Below the pieces are notes generated by a model, which saw only the letters and a program-made list of their open reading frames with translations, made no database searches and was not told the DNA's origin. A stretch of 44,402 bases of DNA, from contig NZ_FMCI01000235.1 in assembly GCF_900091845.1 (NCBI RefSeq), forward strand, positions 1 to 44,402, in the 5' to 3' direction. How positions within the stretch are numbered: position 1 is the first letter of the stretch; each line of letters starts with the position of its first letter. The translations under genes and the position numbers were made by a program. This DNA comes from Streptomyces sp. SolWspMP-5a-2 (GTDB lineage Bacteria > Actinomycetota > Actinomycetes > Streptomycetales > Streptomycetaceae). This document shows positions 14,959 to 23,656 of the stretch, one piece after another.

Positions 14959-17643
14959 ATGACGGAGGTACGGCCCACGGAGGCAGCCTCGGCCTCCCTG
15001 TGGGAGCGCGACGAGGAGGTCGCCGCCGTCGTACAGGCCATCGAGAACCTGTGCGCCGACAAGTCCACCTCCGGCAGTCTTCTGCTGATCCGCGGTGAGG
15101 CGGGCATCGGCAAGACCGCCCTCCTCGGCGAGGTCCGCCGACTGGCCGAACGACAGGGCTGCATGGTCTGGTCGGCCCGCGGCGGCGAGACGCTCAGGTC
15201 CGTGCCGTTCAACGTCGTCCGCCAACTGCTCCAGCCCGCGCTGGTCTCGCTGCTGCCCGAGGAGGCCCGCGAGTACTTCGGCGACTGGTACGACATCGCG
15301 GGACCCGCCCTCGGCATTGCCGAGCCCGGCGACCGGCAGGCCGACCCGCAGGGCGTCTGCGACGGCCTGGTCGCCGCCGTCCGCAGGCTCGCCCGGCGCG
15401 ACTGGCCGCTGGTCCTGCTCATCGACGACGCGCAGTGGGCCGACGAGGAGACGCTGCGCTGGCTCGCCGCGTTCTGCGAGCGCCTGGAGGACGTCTCCGT
15501 ACTGGTCGTGGTCGCCCGCCGCCCCGGCGAGATCAGCGGCGACGGCGCCCGCTACCTCGACTCCGTCGCCGCCGCCGCGGACGCTCCGACCGCCGTCCTG
15601 AGCGCCCTCACCCCGGCCGCCACCGCCGGACTCACCCGCGCCACCCTGGGCGACCACGCCGACGCGCCGTTCTGCCGCGAGGTCTGGGCCGTCACCGGCG
15701 GCAACCCGTACGACACCGTCGAACTCCTGGCGCGGGTCAGCGAGAGCGAGTTGCAGCCGACCGAGAGCTCCGCCTGCGAACTGCGCGCCCTCAACCGCGC
15801 GGCCCGCGGCGGCGGACTCGTCGCCCGCCTGGAGGAACTCGGCATCGACGCGACCCGGTTCGCCTGGGCCGCCGCCATCCTCGGCCACGGCATCTCCGTC
15901 GACCTCGTGGCCAAACTCGCCACCCTGGACGACGAGACCGCCGTGCGCTGCGCCGAACTCCTGCGCAACGCGCGCATCCTGACCGAGGTCAGCGAATCCA
16001 GCCAGCAACCCGTCGGCAGCGAACTGGAGTTCGTGCACCCGCTGATCGCCAGCGCCGTCTACAACTCCATACCGGACGCCCTGCGCACCGCGATGCACGG
16101 CATCGCCGCCCAGGTCGTCACCGAGTCGGGGCTCGGCGCCGCGATGGCCTCCCGCCACCTCCTCCAGGTGCACCCGGACGACGACGAGGAACTCGTCGAG
16201 CAGCTCCGCGAGGCCGCCCGCGAACACCTCGCCGTCGGCGCCCCGGACGCCGCCAGGCGCTGCCTGGAACGCGCCCTGCGGGAACCGCCGCGCGACGAGG
16301 TGCACGCCCTCGTCCTGTTCGAACTCGGCTGCGCCACCCTGCTCACCGCGCCCGCCAGGACCATCGGCCACCTCCAGACCGCGCTCGCCATGCCGGGCCT
16401 CGACACCGAGACCCGGGTCGACGCCGTGGTCCGCCTCTCCCAGGCGCTGCTGCACAACGACCAGTTGGACGAGGCCGTGCACACCGTCGAGGCGGAGGCC
16501 GCCCGGCACGGGGAGGGCCCGTACCGGATGCGGCTCCAGGCCGTGCAGTTCATGTGGGAGGGCCTGTTCGCGGGCGACAACAGCACCCCGGGCCGCTCCG
16601 AACGGCTCGCCCGGCTCGCCGACACCTGCACCGGACGGGACAACTCCGAGCGCGCCCTGCTCATCCTGCGCGGCTTCGACGCCATGACCCACGGCGAGAA
16701 CGCCGAGGAGGTCGTCGAACTCTGCGACCGCTCCCTCGTCAACGGCCGCCTCGCGCCCGGCCTCGGCTAGATCGACACCGAGTGGGGCATCGAGCTGCTG
16801 ATGATGCTCGCCAGCTCCTACGCCTACACCGACCGGCTCGACCGCGCCGAGGCCCTCTTCAACGAGAGCCTGCGCTCCTACGAGTCCGCGGGCTGGAGCG
16901 GCGGCCATCTCGCCCTGGCCCACGCCTATCTGGGCCTCGGCCACCGCAGGCGGGGCAGGCTCAGGGAGGCCGAGGCGTCGCTGCGCGAATCCCTGCGGCT
17001 CGCCGAACGCGTCGGTCGCGGACTGCCGTTGTACTGGTCGGCGACGTGCAACCTGGTCGACGTCCTGCTGGCGCGCGGCCACGTCGAGGAGGCGTGGACG
17101 GTCGCCGAACGGTACGGCTTCGCCCCGCCCTACCCGTCGACGATCGTGCTGCCCGACCCGCGTTCGGTCCGCGGCCGCCTGCTGCTCGCCGTCGGCAGGA
17201 CCCAGGAGGCCGTCAACGAACTGGAGGCGGCGGAGAAGGCGGCCACCGCCCGCGGTCACCACAACCCGGTGCTGGTGCCCTGGGCCGCCGACCTCGCCAA
17301 GGCGCTGGCCACCGTGGACCCGGTCCGCGCCGCCCGGCTCACCACCGAACTGCGCGCCAGGGCCGAGCGGTTCGGCACGGACACCGCCATCGGCGAGGCA
17401 CTGCGCTGCGCCGCCGCCCTGGAGACCGGACCCCGCGCGGTGCGGCTCGCCGCGCAGGCGGCCACCTACCTCGAATCGTCACCGTGCCAGTACGAGCACG
17501 CGGCGGCCCGCCTGGAGTACGGCATCGCCTCCCGCTCGGTCGCCGAGATCAACCGCGCCCTCACCCTGGCCCGCTCCTGCGGCGCGGACGGCCTGGTCGC
17601 CCAGGCCCGCCGCCTCCTGGAGGACACGGAGCCGACCGACTGA
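14959..17643 (+). pseudogene. LAL/MalT-like AAA ATPase with TPR-type repeats, broken by one amber codon and lacking a LuxR HTH
   Basis: From ATG at 14959 (GGAGGTG upstream) a single frame encodes 603 residues, meets TAG at 16768-16770, and continues in the same frame for another 290 residues to TGA at 17643. Homology-like features run through the stop: Walker A GEAGIGKT (46-53), Walker B LVLLIDDAQWAD (about 155-166), a winged-helix region, then helical TPR-like repeats on both sides of the TAG (AEALFNESLRSYES, REAEASLRESLRLAE). A single C-to-T change (CAG to TAG) would explain it. Unlike most LAL regulators the protein ends without the C-terminal LuxR helix-turn-helix. Internal ATG codons at 16801 and 16804 could allow a separate C-terminal product. 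A sequencing error cannot be excluded. Confidence 0.8.
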
Positions 17644-17680
17644 CACCGGAGGGCGGACCGGTGAGTGGCGCGTCCTGGGC

Positions 17681-17875
17681 GGCGGGCGACCGACGGACCG
17701 GGACCCGACCGTCCGGCGTGGCCGGCGGCGGACGGTCCGGGACCCGACCGTCCAGTACCGCTGGTGGCTGATGGGCCGGGAGCCGACCGTCCGGTACCGC
17801 AGGCGGCCGACGGACCGGGACCCGACCCTCCGGCAACACGGGCGGCCGACAGACCCGGACCCGACCCTCCGGCAC
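17681..17875. repeat. 39-bp minisatellite, five units
   Basis: Five units of exactly 39 bp (17681, 17720, 17759, 17798, 17837), each with the core GGACCGGGACCCGACCSTCCGG. The unit length is a multiple of three and all six frames stay mostly open, giving 13-residue repeats such as PDGRVPVRRPPAV on the minus strand, but neither neighbour reads into it: the LAL-like frame stops at 17643 and pcaL stops at 17897. It fills the gap between these convergent genes. Confidence 0.85.
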
Positions 17876-17896
17876 CGCGGGCACCCCGCCCCCGGC

Positions 17897-19030
17897 TCAC
17901 CCGCCGTCGTCCTCCCGCAGTTCCTCGGCCAGTACCCGCTGGGCCGTCGCGAACGCCGCGTTGGCCGCCGGGACGCCGCAGTACACGGCCGTCTGGAGCA
18001 GGACGGCGCCGATCTCCTCGGGCGTGAGGCCGTTGCGCAGCGCGGCCCGTACGTGCAGGACCAGTTCGTCGTGGTGGCCGTGCGCGACCAGGGCGGTCAG
18101 CGTGATCATGCTGCGCTCGCGGCGGCTCAGCGTCGGGTCGGTCCAGATCTCGCCCCAGGCGTAGCGGGAGATGAAGTCCTGGAAGCGGGCGGTGAACGGC
18201 GTCTGCCGGGCCCGCGCCCGGTCCACGCGCTCGTCCCCGAGCACCTCGCGCCTGACCCGCGTGCCGAGCCCGGCCACCCCGTCGAGGTGGCCGCGCAGGG
18301 CGGCGACGACGGCCTCCGGGCACTGCGCGGGCGCCAGGTGTGAGGCGCCCGGGATCTCCACCAGGGCCGCGCCCGGCACGGCGTCGGCGATCTCCCGCAG
18401 GTGCGCGGGCGGGGTCGCGGGGTCCTCGCGTCCGGCGATCAGCAGGGTCGGCGTCCGCACGGTGTCCAGCCGGTCGCGCAGGTCGAAGGCGGCGAGCGCG
18501 TCGCAGCAGGCCGCGTACCCGGCCGGGTCGGCCGCCGCGTGGTCCCGCAGCAGGCCGGGCACGGTGAAGTCACCGGCGAACCAACGGGCTTGCGCGCTCT
18601 CCACCAGCCGTCCGAGCCCCTCCCGCCTGACCTGCTCGGCCCGCTCCCGCCAGGGGGCCTCGCCGCCGAAGTGCGCGGAGGAGCAGATCGCGGTGAGGGA
18701 GGTCAGCCGTCCGGGGTGGTGGACCGCGAGGTGCAGGCCCACCGCGCCGCCGAGGGAGACGCCCGCGTACCCGAACCGCTCGACGCCGAGCGCGTCGGCG
18801 AGCGCGAGCACCAGGTCCGCGAGGTCGGCGACGGTGGCGCCGGGTCCGATCAGACCGGCCGGGGAGCCGCCGTGGCCCGGCAGGTCCCAGCGCACCACCC
18901 GGTGGGTGACCGACAGTTCGGGCGCCACCCGGTCCCAGAGGGCGGACGAGGTGCCCAGCGAGGGGCCGAGCAGCAGCGGGGGCGCCCCGGCGGCGCCCTC
19001 GTCCCGGTGGGCGAGCAGGTTCCCGGTCAA
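17897..19030 (-). CDS. pcaL: Fused 3-oxoadipate enol-lactonase / 4-carboxymuconolactone decarboxylase
   Basis: A 377-residue bifunctional enzyme of the protocatechuate branch. Residues 1-245 are an alpha/beta hydrolase (PcaD) with nucleophile elbow GVSLGG, Asp in GREDPATP and His in GASHLAP; it opens 3-oxoadipate enol-lactone. Residues about 260-377 are a carboxymuconolactone decarboxylase (PcaC) domain (LSRRERSMITLTALVAHG, LRNGLTPEEIGAVLLQ). The fusion is typical of actinobacteria. The start is TTG at 19030, inside TTGA with the pcaB stop, with GGAG five bases upstream; no other in-frame start fits. Last gene of the pca operon. The two active sites catalyse consecutive steps and lead to 3-oxoadipate. 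Confidence 0.94.
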   Translation of the reverse strand: MTGNLLAHRDEGAAGAPPLLLGPSLGTSSALWDRVAPELSVTHRVVRWDLPGHGGSPAGLIGPGATVADLADLVLALADALGVERFGYAGVSLGGAVGLHLAVHHPGRLTSLTAICSSAHFGGEAPWRERAEQVRREGLGRLVESAQARWFAGDFTVPGLLRDHAAADPAGYAACCDALAAFDLRDRLDTVRTPTLLIAGREDPATPPAHLREIADAVPGAALVEIPGASHLAPAQCPEAVVAALRGHLDGVAGLGTRVRREVLGDERVDRARARQTPFTARFQDFISRYAWGEIWTDPTLSRRERSMITLTALVAHGHHDELVLHVRAALRNGLTPEEIGAVLLQTAVYCGVPAANAAFATAQRVLAEELREDDGG

Positions 19031-20358
19031 CGTCGCTCCAGGGCACGGTCGGTGAGGGTCCCGGCGGCGCCGGTGGCGCGGGCGGGGTCGGTGACCTCGG
19101 TGAGATCGACGCCGGACAACTCCGGTTGTTCGGCCAGCAGGTCGGTCAGCGAGCGGCCCTCGGTACGGGTGCGGGCGGCGAGTTCCGACAGCAGCGCCCT
19201 GGCGCGGGCCCGGCCCAGGAGCGGGGCGAGGAAGGCGGAGAGCCGCTCCGACACGATCAACCCGTGGGTGAGGAAGAGGTGTTCGCGCATGGCGTCCGCG
19301 TCCACCCGGAGGTTCTCGGTGAGGTCGGCCGCGCACCCGGCCGCCCCGCCGACCAGCCGCAGCAGATCGCGCAGCGGCTCCCACTCGGCGTGCCAGGCAC
19401 CGGCCGGACGCTCGTCCTCGGCGACCAGCGCGCCGTACAGCGTCGCCGCGAGCTGCGGGGCCCGCCGGGCGGCGGCCAGGACCAGGGTGGACCCGACCGG
19501 GTTCGCCTTGTGCGGCATGGCCGAGGAGGTGCCACCGCCGCCCTCGGCGACCTCGCCGATCTCCGTCCTGGTGAGGGTGAGCACGTCGGCGGCCGTCTTC
19601 CCCAGCGCCCCGGCCGTGAAGGCGAGCGCCCCGGCGAGGTCGGCGACCGGCGTGCGCAGGGTGTGCCAGGGCAGCGCGGGCTCCCGCAGCCCCGTCTCCC
19701 GCGCGAAGGCGGCCGTCAGCGCCGGCGGGTCCTCGGCGCCGTACGCCTCGAACGCGGCCAACGTGCCTGCCGCGCCGCCGAGTTGCGCGGGCAGCGCGTC
19801 CCGGACCGCGGTGACCCGGTCGCGGGCGTCGAGCACCAGGGACCGCCACCCGGCCGCCTTGAGCCCGAACGTCGTCGGGACGGCGTGCTGGGTGAGCGTC
19901 CGGCCCGGCATGGGCGTGTCCCGGTGCGCCGCGGCCAGCCGGGCGAGCGCCCGCTCGACGCGGCCGAGGTCGGCCAGGACCGGGCCGAGGGCGCGGACGG
20001 CGACCAGCATCGTCGCCGTGTCCATGATGTCCTGGCTGGTGGCGCCCCGGTGCACGTACGGACCCGACTCCGGGCCGACCGCCTCCGTCAGGTCCGCCAC
20101 CAGCGGGACCACCGGGTTGCCCGCGGCCCGCGCGCGCAGGGCGAGCGAGGCGGCGTCGAACCGTCCGGCGTCGGCCGCCCCGGTCACCGCCGCCGCGGCC
20201 TCGGCCGGGGCGAGACCCAGCGCGGCCTGCGCCCGGGTCAGGGCGGCCTCCGCGTCCAGCAGCGCCTGGAGCTGCGCGGTGTCGCCGGTCGCCGCCGCGA
20301 CGGGGGATCCGGCCAGGCCGGGGGCGAGCAGGCCGGGACCTGACGGGTCAGCGCTCAT
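19027..20358 (-). CDS. pcaB: 3-carboxy-cis,cis-muconate cycloisomerase
   Basis: A 443-residue member of the fumarase/aspartase superfamily. It converts 3-carboxy-cis,cis-muconate to 4-carboxymuconolactone. The superfamily signature GGTSSAMPHKANPVGS is near residues 276-291, and the HRGATSQDIMDTA region near 104-116. The first 15 residues are variable. ATG at 20358 overlaps the pcaG stop (ATGA) and the stop overlaps the TTG of pcaL, so it is translationally coupled on both sides. Confidence 0.95.
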   Translation of the reverse strand: MSADPSGPGLLAPGLAGSPVAAATGDTAQLQALLDAEAALTRAQAALGLAPAEAAAAVTGAADAGRFDAASLALRARAAGNPVVPLVADLTEAVGPESGPYVHRGATSQDIMDTATMLVAVRALGPVLADLGRVERALARLAAAHRDTPMPGRTLTQHAVPTTFGLKAAGWRSLVLDARDRVTAVRDALPAQLGGAAGTLAAFEAYGAEDPPALTAAFARETGLREPALPWHTLRTPVADLAGALAFTAGALGKTAADVLTLTRTEIGEVAEGGGGTSSAMPHKANPVGSTLVLAAARRAPQLAATLYGALVAEDERPAGAWHAEWEPLRDLLRLVGGAAGCAADLTENLRVDADAMREHLFLTHGLIVSERLSAFLAPLLGRARARALLSELAARTRTEGRSLTDLLAEQPELSGVDLTEVTDPARATGAAGTLTDRALERR

Positions 20359-20960
20359 GCGAACTCCAGGAAGACCGTCTCGCCTTCGCCCTGAAGGCGG
20401 ATGTCGAAACGGTAGACGCCGTCCCTCTCCCGGGCCGCGACCAGCGTGTCGCGCCGCGCGTCCGGCAGCCGCGACAGCAGCGGGTCGGCGGCGAGCGCGG
20501 CCTCGTCGTCCGGCAGGTAGATCCGGGTGAACAGGTGCGTGAGCAGCCCCCGCGCGAACACGCACACGCTCACGTACGGCGCGCTGCGCCCGCGCGCCCC
20601 GGGCCGCAGCGTCCGCGCGTACCAGTGGCCGTCGGCGTCGGTCTGGACCCGGCCCCAGCCGGTGAACTCCACGCCGTTGCGCCCCAGATGGCCGCCGGTC
20701 GCCTGGTCGCGCCGCAGGGAGCCGTCGACGTCCGGCACGTTGCCCGCGGGGTCGGGCCCCCAGAGTTCGAGGAAGGCGTCGGGCAGCGGGTCGCCCGCGC
20801 CGTCGTACACGTACCCGCGCAGGGTGAGGGTGTCCGGGTGGCCGAGGGGCGCGATGTCACCGCCGCCGGGGAACGGCAGCGCGTACCCGTAGAACGGCCC
20901 CACGGTGTGCGACGGCGTGGGCAGCGCGGTCCCCGGGCCGCCGGGGTCGGTCGTCGTCAT
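20355..20960 (-). CDS. pcaG: Protocatechuate 3,4-dioxygenase alpha subunit
   Basis: A 201-residue alpha subunit. The intradiol dioxygenase fold is visible (TPSHTVGPFYGYAL, RGYVYDGAGDPLPDAFLELWGPD, then FTGWGRVQTDADG), but the iron ligands of the catalytic subunit are not conserved, as expected for PcaG. It pairs with PcaH in an (alpha-beta-Fe) oligomer that opens the protocatechuate ring. It starts five bases after the pcaH stop and overlaps pcaB by four bases. Confidence 0.95.
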   Translation of the reverse strand: MTTTDPGGPGTALPTPSHTVGPFYGYALPFPGGGDIAPLGHPDTLTLRGYVYDGAGDPLPDAFLELWGPDPAGNVPDVDGSLRRDQATGGHLGRNGVEFTGWGRVQTDADGHWYARTLRPGARGRSAPYVSVCVFARGLLTHLFTRIYLPDDEAALAADPLLSRLPDARRDTLVAARERDGVYRFDIRLQGEGETVFLEFA

Positions 20961-20965
20961 GCGGA

Positions 20966-21739
20966 TCAGCGTCCTTCCTCGATCCAGGTGGCGTCCGGGC
21001 CGTCCAGCACGATGTCCCACCGGTAGCCGAGCGAGAACTCCGGTACCGAGAGGCCGTGGTCGTACACCGCGACCAGCCGCTGCCTCGCCGCGTCGTCGGT
21101 GACCGACTGGAGGATCGGGTCGTAGCGGAACAGCGGGTCGTTCGGGAAGTACATCTGCGTCACGAGCCGCTGCGTGAACGCCGGGCCGAACAGCGAGAAG
21201 TGGATGTGCGCGGGCCGCCACGCGCCCACGTGGTTGCGCCACGGGTAGGGACCGGGCCGCACGGTCGTGAAGCGGTACGAGCCGTCGGGGCCGGTGAGGG
21301 TGCGGCCGACCCCGGTGAAGTTCGGGTCGAGGGGCGCGTCGTGCTGCTCGCGCCGGTGGGCGTACCGGCCCGCCGCGTTGGCCTGCCAGATCTCCACCAA
21401 CTGGCCCCGGACGGGACGTCCTTGACGGTCGAGGAGGCGGCCCGAGACGGTGATGCGCTCGCCGATGGGCTCGCCGTGGTGGTGCCGGGTGAGGTCGTCG
21501 TCGACCGCGGAGAGGTCCCGTTCGCCGAACGCGGGCGAGCGCAGCTCCACCAGCTCCGGGTCCCGCCGCACGTCGATGGTGACCGGCGGCTGCCGCGGAT
21601 GGCGCAGCGCGGACGAGCGGTAGGGGGCGTAGTCGCGGCGCGGATGGTGCTCGACCGGGGCGCCGTCGGCGACGCGCCGCGCGTAGGCGGCGTGCTCGGC
21701 CGCGATCTCGGCGTCGATGTCCTGCTGGGTGAGGGGCAT
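20966..21739 (-). CDS. pcaH: Protocatechuate 3,4-dioxygenase beta subunit
   Basis: A 257-residue catalytic subunit that binds Fe(III). The intradiol dioxygenase signature is present (VRGQLVEIWQANAAGRYAH with one Tyr ligand), followed by the Tyr/His ligand region (RPGPYPWRNHVGAWRPAHIHFSLFG read in parts). It catalyses O2-dependent ring opening of protocatechuate to 3-carboxy-cis,cis-muconate. ATG at 21739 has GGAAGGAAG upstream. It is separated from pcaJ by 201 bp, the only real gap in the operon and the place where pcaF would be expected. Confidence 0.95.
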   Translation of the reverse strand: MPLTQQDIDAEIAAEHAAYARRVADGAPVEHHPRRDYAPYRSSALRHPRQPPVTIDVRRDPELVELRSPAFGERDLSAVDDDLTRHHHGEPIGERITVSGRLLDRQGRPVRGQLVEIWQANAAGRYAHRREQHDAPLDPNFTGVGRTLTGPDGSYRFTTVRPGPYPWRNHVGAWRPAHIHFSLFGPAFTQRLVTQMYFPNDPLFRYDPILQSVTDDAARQRLVAVYDHGLSVPEFSLGYRWDIVLDGPDATWIEEGR

Positions 21740-21940
21740 GGCTTCCTTCCGGTTCCTGGGCACGGCACGCGGCGGGCGCGGCAGGACCGGCCGCCGACGG
21801 GAGCGGATCGGGCGACGCCGGCGATCCGTACGGCGGCCACCGTTCGGGCCGCTTCGGACGGCCGTCGGCCCGCCCATCCACGGCGTTCCGCACGGCGACG
21901 GCCGTTCGCACCGCATTGTCCAGCCGTTCCATGGCGGACC
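21740..21940 (-). other. Gap in the pca operon without pcaF
   Basis: The 201 bases between pcaJ and pcaH hold no recognisable thiolase fragment. On the minus strand an ATG with GGTCC-type context follows the pcaJ stop at once (21932), but the frame has no family features and runs through the pcaH start in another frame. GCC/GGC-rich short direct repeats (GCGAACGGCCGTC-like) are present. It may be a deletion scar; no promoter is evident. Confidence 0.5.
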
Positions 21941-22588
21941 TCACGGCGGCGGCGGTCCGGTGACGCGGAGCGGGGCGGCCGTCGCGGACGCGATCTCGTC
22001 GGTGGTGACGCCGGGCGCGGTCTCCACCAGGACCAGGCCGTCCGGGGTGACGTCCAGGACGCCCAGGTCGGTGATGATCCGGTCCACGCACGCCCTGCCG
22101 GTCAGCGGCAGCGCGCACTCGGCCAGGATCTTCGGCGCGCCGTCCCTGGTGGTATGGGTCATCACCACGATGACGGTGCGGGCCCCGTGCACCAGGTCCA
22201 TCGCCCCGCCGATGCCGGTCACCAGCTTCCCCGGGACCGCCCAGTTCGCCAGGTCGCCGCGGGCGGAGACCTGCATGGCGCCGAGCACCGCCACGTCGAT
22301 GTGCCCGCCCCTGATCATCGAGAAGGAGAGCGCGGAGTCGAAGAAGGACGCCCCCGGCAGCACCGTGACGGTCTCCTTGCCCGCGTTGATCAGATCCGGG
22401 TCGACCTGGTCCTCGGTCGGGTAGGGGCCGGTGCCCAGGATGCCGTTCTCCGACTCCAGGACCACCTCCACGCCGGGCGGCAGATGGTTGGGGATCAGCG
22501 TCGGCAGGCCGATGCCGAGGTTGACGTACTGCCCGTCGCTGAGTTCGCGGGCCGCGCGGGCCGCCATCTCCTGCCGCGTCCAGGCCAT
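21941..22588 (-). CDS. pcaJ: 3-oxoadipate CoA-transferase beta subunit
   Basis: A 215-residue subunit B of a class I CoA-transferase. The catalytic glutamate lies in the SENG motif (VVLESENGILG, about residues 44-54), and GIGLPTLIPNH and GGHIDVAVLGAMQV are family features. With PcaI it moves CoA from succinyl-CoA to 3-oxoadipate. ATG at 22588 shares one base with the pcaI stop (TGATG). Related acetoacetate CoA-transferases look alike; the operon supports the 3-oxoadipate assignment. Confidence 0.93.
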   Translation of the reverse strand: MAWTRQEMAARAARELSDGQYVNLGIGLPTLIPNHLPPGVEVVLESENGILGTGPYPTEDQVDPDLINAGKETVTVLPGASFFDSALSFSMIRGGHIDVAVLGAMQVSARGDLANWAVPGKLVTGIGGAMDLVHGARTVIVVMTHTTRDGAPKILAECALPLTGRACVDRIITDLGVLDVTPDGLVLVETAPGVTTDEIASATAAPLRVTGPPPP

Positions 22589-23343
22589 CAGCCGCTCACC
22601 GTCCGCCGCTCGATCCGCTTGTCGGCGGCCTGCTCCGGGGTCAGGGCCACCACCCGCTGCACGAAGACGCCCGGCAGATGGACGGCGTCCGGGTCGATCG
22701 CGCCGGGCTCCACCAGCTCCTCGACCTCGGCGATCGTCACCCGTCCCGCCATCGCCGCGAGCGGGTTGAAGTTGCGGGTGGACCTGTTGAAGACGAGGTT
22801 GCCGTGCCGGTCCCCGCGGGCCGCCCGCACCAGCGCGAAGTCGGTGCGGATGGAGCGCTCCAGGACGTACTCCGTGCCGTCGAACGCCCGGACCTCCTTC
22901 GGCGGCGAGGCGAGCGCGACCCCGCCCGACCCGTCGTAGCGCCACGGCAGCCCGCCGTCGGCGACCTGGGTGCCCACGCCCGCCGGGGTGTAGAAGGCGG
23001 GGATGCCCGCGCCGCCCGCCCGCAGCCGCTCGGCCAGCGTGCCCTGCGGGATCAGCTCCACCTCCAGCTCACCGGCCAGGTACTGGCGCGCGAACTCCTT
23101 GTTCGCCCCGATGTAGGACCCCGTGACCCGGGCGATCCGTCCGGCCGCCAGCAGCACCGCGAGGCCGGACTCCATCGCCCCGCAGTTGTTCGACACCACC
23201 GAGAGTCCGCCGACGCCCCGTGCGTGCAGCGCCTCGATCAGGACGTTCGGCACCCCGCTCAGCCCGAATCCGCCCACCGCGAGGGACGCGCCCTCGGGCA
23301 CGTCGGCCACCGCCGCACCGGCCGTGGCCACCACCTTGTCCAT
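22588..23343 (-). CDS. pcaI: 3-oxoadipate CoA-transferase alpha subunit
   Basis: A 251-residue subunit A with the typical GGFGLSGVPNVLIEAL N-terminal signature, NNCGAMESGLAVLL, and RSIRTDFALVRAARGDRHGN. It is the first gene of the pcaIJHGBL operon and is divergent from the MarR regulator, which should repress it in the absence of protocatechuate. ATG at 23343 is the only start that fits the family N-terminus. The product 3-oxoadipyl-CoA would need a thiolase (PcaF) for cleavage, not found in this window. Confidence 0.93.
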   Translation of the reverse strand: MDKVVATAGAAVADVPEGASLAVGGFGLSGVPNVLIEALHARGVGGLSVVSNNCGAMESGLAVLLAAGRIARVTGSYIGANKEFARQYLAGELEVELIPQGTLAERLRAGGAGIPAFYTPAGVGTQVADGGLPWRYDGSGGVALASPPKEVRAFDGTEYVLERSIRTDFALVRAARGDRHGNLVFNRSTRNFNPLAAMAGRVTIAEVEELVEPGAIDPDAVHLPGVFVQRVVALTPEQAADKRIERRTVSG

Positions 23344-23395
23344 CCGCGAAGGCCCCTCTCGTCCCGGACCAGGCCCCAGACCGTCAGGGCACTGA

Positions 23396-23419
23396 GCATT
23401 TCGGTGAAGTTTCTTTCAC
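23396..23419. promoter_or_regulatory. Candidate regulator-binding site near pcaI
   Basis: GCATTTCG (23396-23403) runs into the inverted repeat GTGAA-N6-TTCAC (23404-23419), 55-75 bases upstream of the pcaI start. The 8-mer has an inverted copy (CGAAATGC, 23527-23534) on the other side of the divergent region. A MarR-type dimer site is likely here; the exact PcaV consensus was not checked. Confidence 0.5.
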
Positions 23420-23523
23420 GCTGCCACCGGACGGTGCGGCCGTCAAGGTCGCGTACCGACAAGGGTTCCAAGCGCTCGCAGGCCGCAGACAGCCCGCCGG
23501 TGGCCGGGTATCGTTCCGTGCAC

Positions 23524-23547
23524 CGACGAAATGCAGCTAGACGAAAC
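23524..23547. promoter_or_regulatory. Second candidate regulator-binding site, near the MarR gene
   Basis: GACGAAA occurs at 23525-23531 and again at 23540-23546, a direct repeat with a 15-bp period, and the first copy is part of CGAAATGC that mirrors GCATTTCG near pcaI. It lies about 110 bases upstream of the regulator start, suited to autoregulation. Confidence 0.45.
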
Positions 23548-23656
23548 GCGGCGACGAACGCGCCCACGCGACCCCGGCGCGTTCCACCCGCGACCTCCCC
23601 GGTGCGCCGCCGCCCCCGCGCCGCCGCGCCGCCGTCCACGACCTCGGGAGCACACC

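Noticed and set aside
17681..17875. 13-residue repeat protein encoded by the 39-bp units
   Set aside because: No start with a ribosome site in any frame, no neighbouring gene reads into it, and several frames are equally open.
22588..23343. Acetoacetate CoA-transferase (ScoA) instead of PcaI
   Set aside because: The families are close, but position in an operon with pcaH, G, B, L and a PcaV-like regulator favours 3-oxoadipate.
23531..23656. Longer PcaV-like protein from ATG at 23531
   Set aside because: The extra 42 residues are Pro/Arg/Ala-rich and overlap the candidate operator; ATG at 23657 has a ribosome site and puts Arg at position 15.
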